DNA of 64,000 nt from Sulfolobus sp. S-194 (GTDB taxonomy: Archaea > Thermoproteota > Thermoprotei_A > Sulfolobales > Sulfolobaceae). The stretch spans positions 2,630,945 through 2,694,944 of the forward strand of contig NZ_CP035730.1 in assembly GCF_012222305.1 (NCBI RefSeq), written 5' to 3'. Every line of letters begins with the position of its first letter. Position 1 is the first letter of the stretch. Position numbers and translations under genes: made by a program. The notes under the pieces were generated by a model, which saw only the letters and a list, made by a program, of their open reading frames with translations, searched no databases and was not told where the DNA came from. Below are positions 1-10,321 of the stretch, in pieces.

Positions 1-1
1 T

Positions 2-295
2 ATATTATCTGGACTACTTTCAGTAAGAAAAGGAGGATATGTATTACTATTCGGTGTTCCATATAAAGGAACAGTCTTGAATTATGATATTAGTGAACTT
101 CTAAATAACGAAATTTCAATAATATCAAGTAATGCTGCTGTGGAAGAGGATACAAAGGAAGCACTAAAATTAATTTATGAAGGAAAAGTTGATGTTAAAA
201 AGCTAATAACTCATAGATTCTCATTAGATGAGTTCAATGAGGCCGTAAGGATAGGTAAGGAGGGAAATGCCATAAAGGTAATAATATATGATTGA
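2..295 (+). CDS. Zinc-type alcohol dehydrogenase, C-terminal end (partial)
   Basis: The frame is open from the first bases of the window, so the gene begins upstream and only about 97 C-terminal residues are seen. A hydrophobic strand with GGYVLLFG, then an acidic helix, then a [12 protein letters not shown] segment and a closing KVIIYD strand, is the usual end of medium-chain zinc alcohol dehydrogenases (last strands of the Rossmann domain plus the C-terminal catalytic strands). Substrate cannot be judged. A TTG at 77 is internal, not a likely start. Its last 72 bp overlap the convergent cbiB gene. Confidence 0.75.
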   Translation: MLSGLLSVRKGGYVLLFGVPYKGTVLNYDISELLNNEISIISSNAAVEEDTKEALKLIYEGKVDVKKLITHRFSLDEFNEAVRIGKEGNAIKVIIYD

Positions 296-1135
296 GATGA
301 AGGTAAAATAAAGTATTAAGGTTACAACGAAAAGTCTTAATGCTCTTCTTATGTCATCTTCTCTGGGCAAATTACCTTCGCCTACTGAATAATAACCAGG
401 TTTTTCAAGTCTCACATGCAATATAGAGGACGCAAAAGATATTGGGTACCTGGCATTCAGACTTTCAATCCTACTACTCTTAAGAGCCTTACATAAATTT
501 CTAGGCTTATATCCAAGGATGTACCCCGCTATAATCATTAGGATTCCAGTAAGCCTAGAAGGTATGTAATTCATGAGAGTGTCAACTTTCGCAGAAAACC
601 ATCCCTCTTTTTGTAGTTCTAATGTTTTATAACCTACCATACTATCCATTGTATTAGAAAATCTTTGTAATAGTGCACCAGGATAGCCAAAAATAAGGAA
701 CCAGAAAATAGGTGAAGCTATTCCGTCAACGAGACTTTCAAATAGAGATTCAATAACGGCTGAGGCTACGTGAGGATCATCTAGTTCATATACGTTTCTT
801 CTAACTAATTGTTGTGCATACTTTCTATTTTCTTTATTAAGTGGGATAGATTTTTTGACCAGTTCATAAAGCATTTTAATAGAAAAACTAGTTTTAAGGA
901 AAAAAGTAAGAAGTATAATCTGTATTATTACATTAGGAATATATAGTGGGAATAAAAGAAGAATTAGGACTGGTATTATACTGATTGTCCATACGAATAC
1001 TCCGTATAAATAGCCCTTATAAGGTACTATTAATCTCTCAGATATTTTGCCAACCCAAACTACTGGATGAATGTAAATTGGAGGTTCTCCTAAGGTTAAA
1101 TCAATGAGAACAGCGAGGTAAAGAATGGGTAACAA
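224..1135 (-). CDS. cbiB: Adenosylcobinamide-phosphate synthase CbiB
   Basis: CbiB is an integral membrane enzyme that joins the aminopropanol arm to adenosylcobyric acid in late cobalamin synthesis. The N-terminal family signature is visible at residues 10-30: a D, then LGEPP, then HPV and a G. Several hydrophobic segments follow (about 40-85, 135-155, 195-215, 265-290), and the length of 303 residues is normal. The start overlaps the end of the upstream cobS by 40 bp, which indicates co-transcription. The C-terminus runs 72 bp antisense into the neighbouring dehydrogenase gene, an unusually long convergent overlap. Confidence 0.88.
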   Translation of the reverse strand: MLPILYLAVLIDLTLGEPPIYIHPVVWVGKISERLIVPYKGYLYGVFVWTISIIPVLILLLFPLYIPNVIIQIILLTFFLKTSFSIKMLYELVKKSIPLNKENRKYAQQLVRRNVYELDDPHVASAVIESLFESLVDGIASPIFWFLIFGYPGALLQRFSNTMDSMVGYKTLELQKEGWFSAKVDTLMNYIPSRLTGILMIIAGYILGYKPRNLCKALKSSRIESLNARYPISFASSILHVRLEKPGYYSVGEGNLPREDDIRRALRLFVVTLILYFTFISIIYYYLYGISLLTYPYGLIELI

Positions 1136-1839
1136 CTTTTTTCCGCTATAAGTAGAAATATGGGAAATGATAAAGTTATTACAGCCCCTATAAAATCTCC
1201 AGAACTTCCTCTTAGAGAGGAGTACCCTAAAAAGTAGAAAAAGAGTAATAGAATAGCAAACGAAATTAATATATAAAGATTTCCAAATAGTATTATTTCA
1301 ACTATAATTGACAAAATTTTCCATTTACTGTTTAGACTCTTATGAAAAATTTTCCCCATATAGCTTATCTCTATTGGGGGCATAATTGCCAATAAAAGGA
1401 TTCCTAAAGCCCTACTTTCAACCTCCGCAATCAATAACGAAAAGAAAGACAGAGTTTTTGTAGATAGTAATACAGTAAGAAAAATCGAAACATACACTAA
1501 TAATAAGCCTATTCCACCAGCTCCTACTTCTACGTCATGTAAAGCCTTAATTTTCTTATTATAATCTTTAGCCATTAATGCATCTCCAAAATCAAGTAAC
1601 CCGTCCAGATGATGAAAACCTCTAATTACTTCTACAGTAGGTAATATAAGGAGAAATGCAATATTGCCCAAAAACTTTGACGTTATAAATACTACAGCAT
1701 AGTCGATTAAGGCTGTAATTACGCCAACAATTATTGGGGAAATAAAGGAAGCACTAGCAACCTCCTCTAAAGTTGTTTTTGTCGAGGGAATAATAGTAAA
1801 GAATGAGATCTGCGAGGCGATCTTTTTAAATATTTTCAT
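1096..1839 (-). CDS. cobS: Adenosylcobinamide-GDP ribazoletransferase (cobalamin synthase) CobS
   Basis: CobS catalyses the last assembly step of the nucleotide loop, joining adenosylcobinamide-GDP with alpha-ribazole at the membrane. The family hallmark [15 protein letters not shown] lies at residues 76-90, with acidic residues thought to bind Mg2+. Six or so hydrophobic segments fill the rest, and 247 residues is the usual size. The ATG at 1839 lies 16 bp from the probable start of the divergent cobQ, so promoters of both genes sit inside each other's coding starts. It overlaps cbiB downstream. Confidence 0.88.
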   Translation of the reverse strand: MKIFKKIASQISFFTIIPSTKTTLEEVASASFISPIIVGVITALIDYAVVFITSKFLGNIAFLLILPTVEVIRGFHHLDGLLDFGDALMAKDYNKKIKALHDVEVGAGGIGLLLVYVSIFLTVLLSTKTLSFFSLLIAEVESRALGILLLAIMPPIEISYMGKIFHKSLNSKWKILSIIVEIILFGNLYILISFAILLLFFYFLGYSSLRGSSGDFIGAVITLSFPIFLLIAEKSCYPFFTSLFSLI

Positions 1840-1855
1840 CTTGTTATGGTATCAT

Positions 1856-3232
1856 GTGGCAATTATTATAGCTTCTACTATGAGTGATTCTGGGAAATCA
1901 ACAGTAACGACTGCTATCGTTAAATTACTAGGTTTGACTCCTATGAAAATTCAGAATATGTCCCTAAATAGCTTTCCTACCATGGATGGTGGAGAGATAG
2001 CTTTTATTCAAGCCTATCAAGCGTTTGCAAAGGGAATTGAACCAGAAAGATATATGAATCCTATTCTGTTAAAGCCCTCGGGTAAAGGAATAGAAGTCAT
2101 TTACTTTGGTACTCCTATAGGAATATATTCAGCTGAAGAGTACTATAATAAAATAGAAGAATTATGGTGGAAAATTAAGGATTACATTAGGAGAGATGTG
2201 ATAATTGAATCAGCTGGTGGAATTGAACCGAATTTTATAGATAAAGACTTAACGCTGGTAAGGTTAGTAAAAGAGTTTAATCTTCCTGTCATATTAGTTC
2301 TAGATATAGATAGAGGAGGAGCGTTTACTTCAGCTTATGGTGCATATCTTACTCTCCCAGAAAGTATAAGAAAGAACTTGAAAGGTTTTATAATTAATAA
2401 GTTTAGAGGAGAAGAAAGGTTACTCTACCCAGCTGTAAAATGGCTTGAAGAGAAAACTGGAATGAGATATTTAGGTTATCTTCCTTATTTTGATGAACCG
2501 CCAATAATGCAAGAAGATTCAATGAATATATTTGAATTCGGTGAGGGAGATATTGAAGTGGGTATAATAGCTTATCCTTATATGAGTAATTTTAACGAAT
2601 TTTATGCATTTAGTAAATCAAACGCACACGTTAGATTTATTAAAAAGCCTTCACAGTTATCTAAAGTTGACTTAATCATTATACCGGGTAGTAGAAATAC
2701 ATTTGAAAGTCTGGTATGGTTAACAGAGAAGGGATTTATTGAGTATATAAGAAAGAAACCAGTTCTGGGTGTATGTGGCGGTTTCCAACTTATGGGTAAA
2801 AGGCTTATAGACACCTATGGTTATGAGAGTGGGTCTATAAAGGAGCACGAAGGATTAGGAATATTTGATATCGAGATAAGGTATGATAAAGAGAAGATTA
2901 TCTCTAGAAGTTGGTCTGATATAAAAGTTAATGGTTATGAGATCAGAAGAGGTAAAATAAAATATTTGGATGAAAAGCCTCTATTAACAATTACCAAGCG
3001 TGGATATAAGGAAGTGAATGTTTATGATGGTGCTATGAAAGGTGATAAACTAGGTTATAGTATTCATGGTTCTTTATTTTCTGATGGAGGTAAAAAACTT
3101 CTATATGAATTATATGGCATAAAAGTTAATACAAAAAGTCTTGAGGAGGAAATAAAGGATCAGTCTGAGAAATTAGCTAATATATTTAAACGTTATATTA
3201 ATATGGATTTACTTAATCAAATAAATACATAG
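1856..3232 (+). CDS. cobQ: Cobyric acid synthase CobQ/CbiP
   Basis: This glutamine-dependent enzyme amidates side chains b, d, e and g of adenosylcobyrinic acid a,c-diamide. The N-terminal dethiobiotin-synthetase-like ATPase domain begins IIIASTMSDSGKST. The C-terminal class I glutamine amidotransferase domain shows the nucleophile in GVCGGFQLMGKRL, about residue 307, and a His in YSIHGS about 95 residues later. The frame is open from TTG at 1841, but GTG at 1856 is preferred. A TATA-like tttttaaat at 1824-1832 lies about 27 bp upstream of it, as expected for a leaderless start, and the family normally starts just before this strand. Confidence 0.88.
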   Translation: MAIIIASTMSDSGKSTVTTAIVKLLGLTPMKIQNMSLNSFPTMDGGEIAFIQAYQAFAKGIEPERYMNPILLKPSGKGIEVIYFGTPIGIYSAEEYYNKIEELWWKIKDYIRRDVIIESAGGIEPNFIDKDLTLVRLVKEFNLPVILVLDIDRGGAFTSAYGAYLTLPESIRKNLKGFIINKFRGEERLLYPAVKWLEEKTGMRYLGYLPYFDEPPIMQEDSMNIFEFGEGDIEVGIIAYPYMSNFNEFYAFSKSNAHVRFIKKPSQLSKVDLIIIPGSRNTFESLVWLTEKGFIEYIRKKPVLGVCGGFQLMGKRLIDTYGYESGSIKEHEGLGIFDIEIRYDKEKIISRSWSDIKVNGYEIRRGKIKYLDEKPLLTITKRGYKEVNVYDGAMKGDKLGYSIHGSLFSDGGKKLLYELYGIKVNTKSLEEEIKDQSEKLANIFKRYINMDLLNQINT

Positions 3233-3268
3233 ATGAATTTATTAATTCATTTTTAGTTAGTTAAATCA

Positions 3269-4381
3269 ATGAGTTTTGATCCACAAAAATTTGTTGATGA
3301 GATCTCTCCTCAATTAAAGGAGATTGTTGATAGTAAAGCTGTAGCTGCGGTAAGTGGTGGTGTTGATAGTACTACAGCTGCAGTTTTATCGTATAAAATT
3401 CTAGGTGATAAAGTAATTCCAGTTATGATAGACACAGGATTTTTAAGAGAAAACGAAGCTGAGAATGTAAAGAACATGCTTAAAGATTTAATGCCTCTAC
3501 AAGTTATTGATGAGAGAGAAAAGTTCATCTCGTCACTGGAAGGTATGTCAGACGCTGAAGAGAAAAGGAAAAAATTTAGGCAATTATTTTACGATACTTT
3601 ATCTAAAATTGTAAAAGAGTTTGATGCTAAATATTTAATACAAGGGACAATTGCTGCTGACTGGGTAGAAACGCAAGGTGGTATAAAAACGCAACATAAC
3701 GTTCTAATACAGCTAGGTATAGATACTGAAAAAGAATGGGGATTTAAAGTCGTTGAGCCCTTAGCTGATTTATATAAAGATGAAGTTAGGGCTTTAGCAA
3801 AGTACCTAGGTTTACCTAGGGATATATATAATAGGCAACCTTTTCCAGGTCCAGGATTACTTGTTAGAGTTGTAGGTAAGTTAACTAGAGAAAAACTAGA
3901 AATCTTAAGGAAAGTAACTACCACTGTGGAAAAGAACTTATCTGAATTAAATCTCTCCCAGTATTTTGCAGTTATTTTTGACTCAGTTGCAGAGTACAGT
4001 GAAGAGTTAAGCAAAGAAGTCGGATGTGATGTTAAGGTATATAAAACATTAGCTACTGGTGTTAAAGGTGATGTAAGGGCTTATGGTAATATAGCTGGAA
4101 TTGAATGCAAGAAAGACTACGAGAGTTTAAGAGAAATTATGAAAAAACTTACAAGTTATAATATAACTCATGTGGTTGTTAAGGTAGCAGATAAAAATCC
4201 AGAGGGTATTTATACCATAGGAATTAGAGCCGTGAATACACAAGATTTTATGACAGCTGATTTCGCTAAAATAGATTGGAATATTCTAGGAAAAATGTCA
4301 GATGAAATTAACGATAAAAAAATCAAGGAAATTGTTTATGATATAACGACAAAACCACCGGCGACTATTGAGTACGAGTAA
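3269..4381 (+). CDS. guaA: GMP synthase, ATP-pyrophosphatase subunit (split GuaA)
   Basis: It adenylates XMP and transfers ammonia to form GMP. The PP-loop [12 protein letters not shown] is at residues 29-40, and the C-terminal dimerisation domain ends in the typical [11 protein letters not shown]. At 370 residues it lacks the glutamine amidotransferase domain. This is normal in archaea, where that domain is a separate small protein; no such gene is seen in this window. A TATA-like element at about 3237-3245 fits a leaderless ATG at 3269. It ends 17 bp inside the convergent htpX gene. Confidence 0.93.
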   Translation: MSFDPQKFVDEISPQLKEIVDSKAVAAVSGGVDSTTAAVLSYKILGDKVIPVMIDTGFLRENEAENVKNMLKDLMPLQVIDEREKFISSLEGMSDAEEKRKKFRQLFYDTLSKIVKEFDAKYLIQGTIAADWVETQGGIKTQHNVLIQLGIDTEKEWGFKVVEPLADLYKDEVRALAKYLGLPRDIYNRQPFPGPGLLVRVVGKLTREKLEILRKVTTTVEKNLSELNLSQYFAVIFDSVAEYSEELSKEVGCDVKVYKTLATGVKGDVRAYGNIAGIECKKDYESLREIMKKLTSYNITHVVVKVADKNPEGIYTIGIRAVNTQDFMTADFAKIDWNILGKMSDEINDKKIKEIVYDITTKPPATIEYE

Positions 4382-5342
4382 GTTTTTCTAGTAATTGTAT
4401 TCTTTTTGCTGGATGTGGATGATCACTAAAGATATCTGCAAATGGACTTACCCTTATACTTCTCCAGTATTCTACAAGTTCTTGAACTTTATAAGCTGGT
4501 ATGTCTTCATTTATTTGAAATCCAGAAAATAATAGCATACTTCCAATTTGTCCATATTTTTTCTTATACCTTTCAATTATATCTGGATCTGTGGATAATA
4601 CGATTTTAGCTAATGCCGTTTGCAAATTCTTAGCACCATTAGGTACTGTTATTGCAGAGTTAACATCAGCATATGCTTCTCTCATTCTGTTTAGGAAGAG
4701 TACAAATAGATTAAATAGGAAGCTGAACGCAATTAATGCTATTCCGATTAGGAATAAGATCCCAGAATTGTTATTTCTACCCCCTCCAGCCCCGCCTAGT
4801 ATCCCTCCCCACCATAGTCCGTAACCTATCCAGTAGAGTAGAGTTGGAATAAGTCCAACTGCTAAAAGTAGTTCGGTATCTTTGTGTCTAAGATGGCCTA
4901 TCTCATGGCCTATAACTGCTTTTACTTCTTCTGGAGTTAACATTCTTAATAAAGGTAGCGTAATTGCCATGTTCTTACCATAAATAGGGCTCTCGAAAGC
5001 AAAAGCATTTGGAAATGGTACATTAGCTATGTAGACTTTCGGTGTTTCTATTCTATTATACATAGCGACTTCATGAACGAGATTATAAACCCATCCATAC
5101 TGTGGGTCAGTAGGGTCTACTTCAGTAAGATGATAAATTGATTTTATTAAAGCTGGCCCGAATAGCCATTGAAGTATTGTAAATATTGTTACAAACACTA
5201 AAGCTCCAGTAATAAGTAATGGTGCATTAGAAAAGCCGAAGAAGTAGCCTAATATACCGTAGATCAATGCAAAACCTAGAACTAATATTGCAATTGCTGA
5301 GAATATCATACTTATTCTTAATTTAGTTACTTCCCAAATCAT
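4365..5342 (-). CDS. htpX: HtpX-type membrane zinc metalloprotease (M48)
   Basis: This is a membrane-bound quality-control protease. The zinc motif HEIGH is at residues 146-150, and the probable third ligand Glu is at 222 in REAYAD. Two transmembrane segments precede the catalytic domain (about 12-32 and 42-60), and two more lie between the zinc motif and the Glu (about 155-175 and 195-218), separated by a Gly/Asn-rich loop. Length (325) is usual for the family. The start is ATG at 5342. It is convergent with guaA. Confidence 0.9.
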   Translation of the reverse strand: MIWEVTKLRISMIFSAIAILVLGFALIYGILGYFFGFSNAPLLITGALVFVTIFTILQWLFGPALIKSIYHLTEVDPTDPQYGWVYNLVHEVAMYNRIETPKVYIANVPFPNAFAFESPIYGKNMAITLPLLRMLTPEEVKAVIGHEIGHLRHKDTELLLAVGLIPTLLYWIGYGLWWGGILGGAGGGRNNNSGILFLIGIALIAFSFLFNLFVLFLNRMREAYADVNSAITVPNGAKNLQTALAKIVLSTDPDIIERYKKKYGQIGSMLLFSGFQINEDIPAYKVQELVEYWRSIRVSPFADIFSDHPHPAKRIQLLEKLTRTQ

Positions 5343-5451
5343 TTCAAACTTTTACTTATATTATGCGTTTAAAAACTTTTCCAAAATTTTCCGTCTACTT
5401 TAAGGTTTTGCATAAGTTATTCTTTTTAATCTCTTTATCAAATATTATACT

Positions 5452-5853
5452 ATGGAGGAAGAAATAGTAAAAGAGTATATGAAAACCCAGGTCATATCAG
5501 TTACAAAAGATACTAAGTTAAGTGAAGTAGCTAAAGTGATGACTGAGAAAAATATAGGATCTGTTATAGTTGTAGATGGAAATAAACCAGTTGGTATAAT
5601 TACTGAAAGGGACATAGTAAAAGCAATAGGTAAAGGTAAAAGTTTAGAAACCAGAGCTGAAGAGTTTATGACAGCTTCGTTAATAACAATTAGAGAAGAT
5701 TCACCAATAACTGGGGCCTTAGCGTTAATGAGGCAATTTAATATAAGGCATTTACCAGTTGTCGATGACAAAGGCAATTTGAAAGGTATTATATCTATTA
5801 GAGATATTACAAGGGCTATTGACGATATGTTTGAAACAATGGGTGAATATTAA
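5452..5853 (+). CDS. Two-CBS-domain protein
   Basis: The protein is 133 residues and consists of almost nothing but two CBS repeats (about 10-62 and 72-127). Each has the typical pattern of a variable strand, a V-V-D turn and a G(I/V)I(T/S)xRD end (GIITERDIV and GIISIRDIT). Such stand-alone Bateman modules bind adenine nucleotides or SAM and act as sensors, usually on a partner; the partner is not evident. A second one of the same design lies at 32965-33360, and both end in an RDI(T/V)RA segment. Confidence 0.88.
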   Translation: MEEEIVKEYMKTQVISVTKDTKLSEVAKVMTEKNIGSVIVVDGNKPVGIITERDIVKAIGKGKSLETRAEEFMTASLITIREDSPITGALALMRQFNIRHLPVVDDKGNLKGIISIRDITRAIDDMFETMGEY

Positions 5854-5878
5854 ACTTTTTTACCTAATTCTATCTAAT

Positions 5879-6100
5879 ATGAAAATTAATATTCCAAAGG
5901 AGTGGTACGAGATTCTTTTAAAAATTAGTAAAGATAAGAAAATAAAATTTAATGATTTATTAATTCAAATATATAATTCTTCAGAGTGTTTAAATCTGCC
6001 ATATGTGGAATCAACAAAATATAAAAGCGTTAATGTAGGGTGTGAGTGTAAAGATTTGATAAAACATTTAAAGTACTACTTATTCTGTTTGCATGAATGA
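5879..6100 (+). CDS. Small Cys-containing protein of unknown function
   Basis: Seventy-three residues from ATG at 5879; an in-frame ATG at 5819 lies inside the CBS gene and is unlikely. The N-terminal half (a short strand, then two helices with KEWYEILLKIS) could be a ribbon-helix-helix-like fold, while the C-terminal half carries four Cys, including CECKDL. The stop overlaps the start of the flippase-like gene by the ATGA arrangement at 6097-6100, so the two are probably translated together. Function is not recognised. Confidence 0.6.
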   Translation: MKINIPKEWYEILLKISKDKKIKFNDLLIQIYNSSECLNLPYVESTKYKSVNVGCECKDLIKHLKYYLFCLHE

Positions 6101-7578
6101 CCGAAAAACAGCAAGAGATTAGACTAGTTTATACTGGAGTAAGAAATTTATTCTTACGTATTATAACTTCTCCCCTTTCATTTATATTTACTTATATAGT
6201 AGCAAAGTACCTTAGTTCTTTACCTAATGGCGAAGTGGTTTTTGCCTCTTGGCAATCCTTATACGTTTTAGTTTTGGGCTACTTTACAATACCTGCTGAT
6301 ATCTTTTCTACATTAACCTCAAGATATGCAAGTGAGAATAAACCGGTAGGAGGAATACTTTTCTTTAATCTCTTATTTGGTGCAATAAGTGCTACAATTT
6401 ACGTTTTTCTAGTTCCTTATTTAGTATCTGCTGTAAATTACCCAGATTATTTTGCTTTTTATATGGCTTCTCTCTTAATAGTCTCATTTTATATTTATCG
6501 AATAGTTTATGCTATAGCTAGGGGTAAAACACCTTTAGTAATAGGAACAATTACTGTTGCCTTTCAACTAATTAGACTAGCAATAGTTTTAGTGGCTTTC
6601 TATGTATTTCACCTATCTATATTAGGAGTAATTTATGCCTATCTCGCAGGATATATTACTCAAGCACTCTTAAGTAGTTTTAGAATAAAAGCTAACTTGA
6701 AATTTGACATAAAGACAGCTATTATAACCGTTAAAAAGTCTATAGTGACAATAATTTATTATTTACAGCTCATTCTAGAGGCAACAATTGTATGGTTGAC
6801 GATTGTTATACTTCATAACGATATTCCAATCGCATATTTTGAGTCAGCCTTAATAATTGCTAATGTAGTTTCGTGGTCTTATGCTCTTTATGACGGGTTA
6901 ATTGCAAAGCTTGGAGAAACTAAGGACCCTAGCATTATAACTACTTCTTTGAGACTATATTTTTTAATATCAACTTTATGGCTTGTAGTAGTAATAAGTG
7001 AGGGTCATGCATTACTTTTCCATATAAGGAGAGATTATCTCACAGCGATATACGCTTTGATTGTCTTGTCACTTTCTAATTACATGAGAGGAATATACTC
7101 AATATTTTATTACTCTATAGTTATGAAAGATAAAGCGTTAGGCTTAGAAGAATCAGAAAATCCGTTTAAAGGTACTACTGCAAAATTAAACGTTACTAAT
7201 ATTACATTTAGTATTATTGGTATACTTATATCTGTAATATCCGTTTTTATTTTGAGAAGCTACTCACCATACATTATAGCTATTGGAATGTCACTAGGAG
7301 TCCTTATAAACTCTGTTTGGCTACTTCTTACTTCCTACTCTATCTCTAGAAAGGAATATAACTTCAAAGTCCCCAAACGAGATATTATCGTATCTATATT
7401 CTCTGGTGGTTTAATCTCGTTTATTTTCCTGCAGCTAAAATTTGTTTCCTATATTAATATGATAGAATATGGATTGTTAGCTTCTATTATATATATTGGT
7501 GTAAACTATTTGTTTAGCTCTTATGCAAGGAATTTCATAAGATCTGCAATAAAGGAGCTAAGAAAAATTCTTATGTAG
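6097..7578 (+). CDS. Polysaccharide flippase-like multi-pass membrane protein
   Basis: This 493-residue protein has about 12-14 hydrophobic segments and the general look of the MATE/MVF (Wzx-like) flippase superfamily. These proteins move lipid-linked oligosaccharides across the membrane. No diagnostic motif is short enough to prove it, so the call rests on topology and on the neighbours, which include a glycosyltransferase, a nucleotidyltransferase and Agl3. If right, it would flip the lipid-linked N-glycan precursor to the outside. The start overlaps the upstream small gene by 4 bp. Confidence 0.55.
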   Translation: MTEKQQEIRLVYTGVRNLFLRIITSPLSFIFTYIVAKYLSSLPNGEVVFASWQSLYVLVLGYFTIPADIFSTLTSRYASENKPVGGILFFNLLFGAISATIYVFLVPYLVSAVNYPDYFAFYMASLLIVSFYIYRIVYAIARGKTPLVIGTITVAFQLIRLAIVLVAFYVFHLSILGVIYAYLAGYITQALLSSFRIKANLKFDIKTAIITVKKSIVTIIYYLQLILEATIVWLTIVILHNDIPIAYFESALIIANVVSWSYALYDGLIAKLGETKDPSIITTSLRLYFLISTLWLVVVISEGHALLFHIRRDYLTAIYALIVLSLSNYMRGIYSIFYYSIVMKDKALGLEESENPFKGTTAKLNVTNITFSIIGILISVISVFILRSYSPYIIAIGMSLGVLINSVWLLLTSYSISRKEYNFKVPKRDIIVSIFSGGLISFIFLQLKFVSYINMIEYGLLASIIYIGVNYLFSSYARNFIRSAIKELRKILM

Positions 7579-7597
7579 GAATGTAAGTTATACATTG

Positions 7598-8416
7598 ATG
7601 GTTGGTTTAGAAATAAGAATGAGGAAACTGTTTGAACGCGGAAAAACATTTGTGGTTGCTTTAGATCACGGACTTGTAATGGGTCCATTAAAAGGAATTG
7701 AGAAAGTTGTAGACGTTGTAAAGAAAATAGCGTTTAACGGACCAGATGCCTTACAAATGACACCTTCAATGGTAAAACTTGTTAAAGAAAACTTTTTCTC
7801 GAGATCCTCACCTATGTTGATTGCAAGGCTCGATACTGCAAATGTTTGGAGGCAACAATACAAAAAGTATGAAAGCGGGTATTATTCAGCTGTATACAGT
7901 ATAAGAGACGCTATTGAAGCTGGTGCCGATGCAGTGGTGACATATTTAGTAGTAGGTTATGGAGAAGATCAAGTTGAAGGAGTTAACTTAGATACGTTAG
8001 CAATACTTAGAAGAGAGGCAAATGATTATGGGATACCATTTATAATTGAACCATTATATGTTTCACCAGATAATCCAGATTCGATAAAGGATCCAGAATT
8101 AGTTAAATATGTAACACGTTTAGCATCAGAAATAGGTGCTGATATTCTAAAAGTTGATTATACTGGTGATAAAGAGAGTTTTAAGAAGGTTGTTGATGTG
8201 GCCTTTGCCCCTATTTTAATTAGGGGAGGTCCTAAGACTAAAAATGATGAAGAATTTCTCTCAATGCTTAATGATGCTATTGAAGCTGGTGCCTCTGGTG
8301 TTACTGTTGGAAGAAATCTTTGGCAGGCGAAAGAACCTGATAAAATGGCTAGAGCAATCTCAGCACTAGTTCATGAAAGGAAAAAAGTTGGAGAAGTTTT
8401 AAAAATGTTGGAATAA
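7598..8416 (+). CDS. Class I fructose-bisphosphate aldolase, DhnA/DeoC-LacD type
   Basis: It is a Schiff-base aldolase of the archaeal DhnA family, which splits or forms fructose 1,6-bisphosphate; some relatives act on other ketoses. Visible hallmarks are VVALDHG near the N-terminus, the Lys in GADILKVDY (about residue 185), and the phosphate-binding strands ILIRGGPKT and GASGVTVGRNLWQ. TTG at 7595 directly precedes ATG at 7598, which is preferred. It sits 19 bp after the flippase-like gene and 11 bp before a glycosyltransferase. A role in sugar supply for glycan synthesis is possible but inferred only from position. Confidence 0.82.
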   Translation: MVGLEIRMRKLFERGKTFVVALDHGLVMGPLKGIEKVVDVVKKIAFNGPDALQMTPSMVKLVKENFFSRSSPMLIARLDTANVWRQQYKKYESGYYSAVYSIRDAIEAGADAVVTYLVVGYGEDQVEGVNLDTLAILRREANDYGIPFIIEPLYVSPDNPDSIKDPELVKYVTRLASEIGADILKVDYTGDKESFKKVVDVAFAPILIRGGPKTKNDEEFLSMLNDAIEAGASGVTVGRNLWQAKEPDKMARAISALVHERKKVGEVLKMLE

Positions 8417-8427
8417 ACGTTTTTTTA

Positions 8428-9555
8428 ATGAATAAAATTACTCTTATATCAGTTATAATTCTTGTTATAGCTTTAGCTATCTATACGTATTATACTGTAA
8501 TTACATTTGGTCCAGTTCAAGGTTATATTGGAGATGAAGTATGGTATCCCACAGCGGCATATAACATATTAAAATTAATATTCCACGTAACGCCGCCAAT
8601 GTATTTTCCTTACTCAAACGAACAGAATATTCAAACTTATATTAATCCAGAACATCCTCCATTAGGAAAATACTTTATGGATATTTTTATTCTTCTTCTA
8701 GGTTATAAGCCATTAGCTTGGAGAATACCGAGCTGGATAATGGGTGATCTAACTGTTATTGTTGCTTATCTCTTAACTAGAAAATTAGTGGGTAGTGATT
8801 TATGGGGTAATGTAGCCGGTCTTGTATCAGCAGCTCTAATAATGTTATCTCCCAACATTTGGGTAATTCATGGAATAGCAATATTAGATGTTTATGTTGG
8901 TTTCTTCTCGTTATTGGCAGTCTATCTGCTCCTTTCAGATAATAGACTTTTATGGGCATCAATAGCCTTAGGTCTAGCCTTTGCTTCAAAAGAGAGTGCA
9001 TTTCCTTTACTCTTACCATTTCTTTTCTATGTAGGAGAGTTGAGAAAAAATCCTATTCAAAGAGCCATATACGGTATAGGGATACCAGCTGCAACTTATG
9101 CTACACTTTCTGTTCCAATTATGGTTTATTTTGGTGGTTTAGATGGCTGGTTTCATAATTCCTTCCTATATATGTTAGGTTGGGATTCAACAAATGGCCA
9201 TATTGCTCTCTCTGCTGTAACTCAAATATCAGCCCCATGGGACTGGTTCTTAGATGTTCATCCATTCTATTTAGGTTATAATTTCTATGCATCTACTAAT
9301 CCAATTTTGATGTGGTTATGGGTAGGAACAACACCCCTAGCCTTTATTCTAAAGGACACAAAATTGGTAACGCTTACAATGTCTGCATGGATAATGTGGT
9401 TAGCATTTGTAGCAATATATTTCCTCGGTAATCACACACTTTTTAGTTTTTACGTTACTGATTTTGCCCCATTAGTAAATACTTATATTTCTGCCTCAAT
9501 ATTTAAAGCATTAAAGAAGGCAGATTTAAAAAACGTGATGAAATATGGTAAATAA
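8428..9555 (+). CDS. PMT/ArnT-like membrane glycosyltransferase
   Basis: The 375-residue protein has about nine hydrophobic segments. Just after the first is an acidic pair in GYIGDEVWYPTAAYN, and then NPEHPPLGKYF. This is the layout of the dolichyl-phosphate-mannose protein mannosyltransferase and ArnT families (GT-C fold), where the acidic residues take part in catalysis and the sugar donor is a lipid phosphate. Donor and acceptor are unknown. It ends inside the next gene (11-bp overlap), so it is translated with the nucleotidyltransferase. It is shorter than PMT proper, which exceeds 600 residues. Confidence 0.75.
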   Translation: MNKITLISVIILVIALAIYTYYTVITFGPVQGYIGDEVWYPTAAYNILKLIFHVTPPMYFPYSNEQNIQTYINPEHPPLGKYFMDIFILLLGYKPLAWRIPSWIMGDLTVIVAYLLTRKLVGSDLWGNVAGLVSAALIMLSPNIWVIHGIAILDVYVGFFSLLAVYLLLSDNRLLWASIALGLAFASKESAFPLLLPFLFYVGELRKNPIQRAIYGIGIPAATYATLSVPIMVYFGGLDGWFHNSFLYMLGWDSTNGHIALSAVTQISAPWDWFLDVHPFYLGYNFYASTNPILMWLWVGTTPLAFILKDTKLVTLTMSAWIMWLAFVAIYFLGNHTLFSFYVTDFAPLVNTYISASIFKALKKADLKNVMKYGK

Positions 9556-10321
9556 AGCTGTAATTACTGCTGCAGGTAAAGGAAGTAGGATGAAATATAT
9601 AACTTCTGTATTACCTAAAGCATTACTACCTCTATTCAGAAATGAAGACGGAAAGACTGTAATGAGACCAGTTATAGATTTAATAATGGATTCCCTTCAA
9701 GAAGTGGGAGTAAAAAAATTTTGCATTGTTGTGGGAAAACATGGAAAACTTTTAATGGATTATCTTTTCGAAAGGGGAGTAACTTTTGTTTTTCAACCAG
9801 AACCTAAAGGCTTCGGTGATGCTGTACTAAGGGCTGAAGACTTTTCAAATAATGATCCCTTTTTCGTTCATGCTGATGATGGTGTGTTGACTGGAGGTTA
9901 TAAAGAAGCAAATTCGTTATTTGAAGAAGTAAAACCTGATGCTATTCTTTTAATTAGAGAAGTTAGCAATCCTAAAAGATACGGTATAGTTTCGATAAAA
10001 GAAAAAGGGGAATATATGAGTCATAAGTTATATATTGTTACACAAGCTGAAGAAAAACCTTTAGAACCGAAGAGTAATCTAGGAATATCTGCAGTATATG
10101 TATTTTCTCCTAAAATATTTCAAAGTTTAAAGAGAGTAATAGTTGAAGAAAACAAAGAACTAGAATTAACATATGGTATTCAAAAAATAATTGAGGATGG
10201 GGGAGAAGTTTATGCCATTAAACTAGAAAAAGAAAAATGGTTAAATGTAGGTGATCCTCAAAGTTATTATGATGCATTAATGTATTCCTATAAAAATTTA
10301 ACTACTACTTTCTCCATTTAG
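9545..10321 (+). CDS. Sugar-phosphate nucleotidylyltransferase (GalU/RmlA-like)
   Basis: It transfers a nucleotide to a sugar 1-phosphate. The signature AAGKGSRM at residues 9-16, followed by LPKALLPL, is the nucleotide-binding loop. VHADDG (metal-binding Asp) and a late KEKWLNVGDPQSYYDA segment also match the family. Length of 258 is typical of GalU-like enzymes. It stands tail to tail with the gene for UDP-sulfoquinovose synthase (17-bp overlap), which needs UDP-glucose, so UTP-glucose-1-phosphate uridylyltransferase is the most attractive assignment. The sequence alone does not fix the substrate. Confidence 0.83.
   Translation: MVNKAVITAAGKGSRMKYITSVLPKALLPLFRNEDGKTVMRPVIDLIMDSLQEVGVKKFCIVVGKHGKLLMDYLFERGVTFVFQPEPKGFGDAVLRAEDFSNNDPFFVHADDGVLTGGYKEANSLFEEVKPDAILLIREVSNPKRYGIVSIKEKGEYMSHKLYIVTQAEEKPLEPKSNLGISAVYVFSPKIFQSLKRVIVEENKELELTYGIQKIIEDGGEVYAIKLEKEKWLNVGDPQSYYDALMYSYKNLTTTFSI

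Noticed and set aside
3310-4014. Open frames antisense to guaA
   Set aside because: They are shadows of the guaA codon pattern with biased Ser/Leu content and no start signals.
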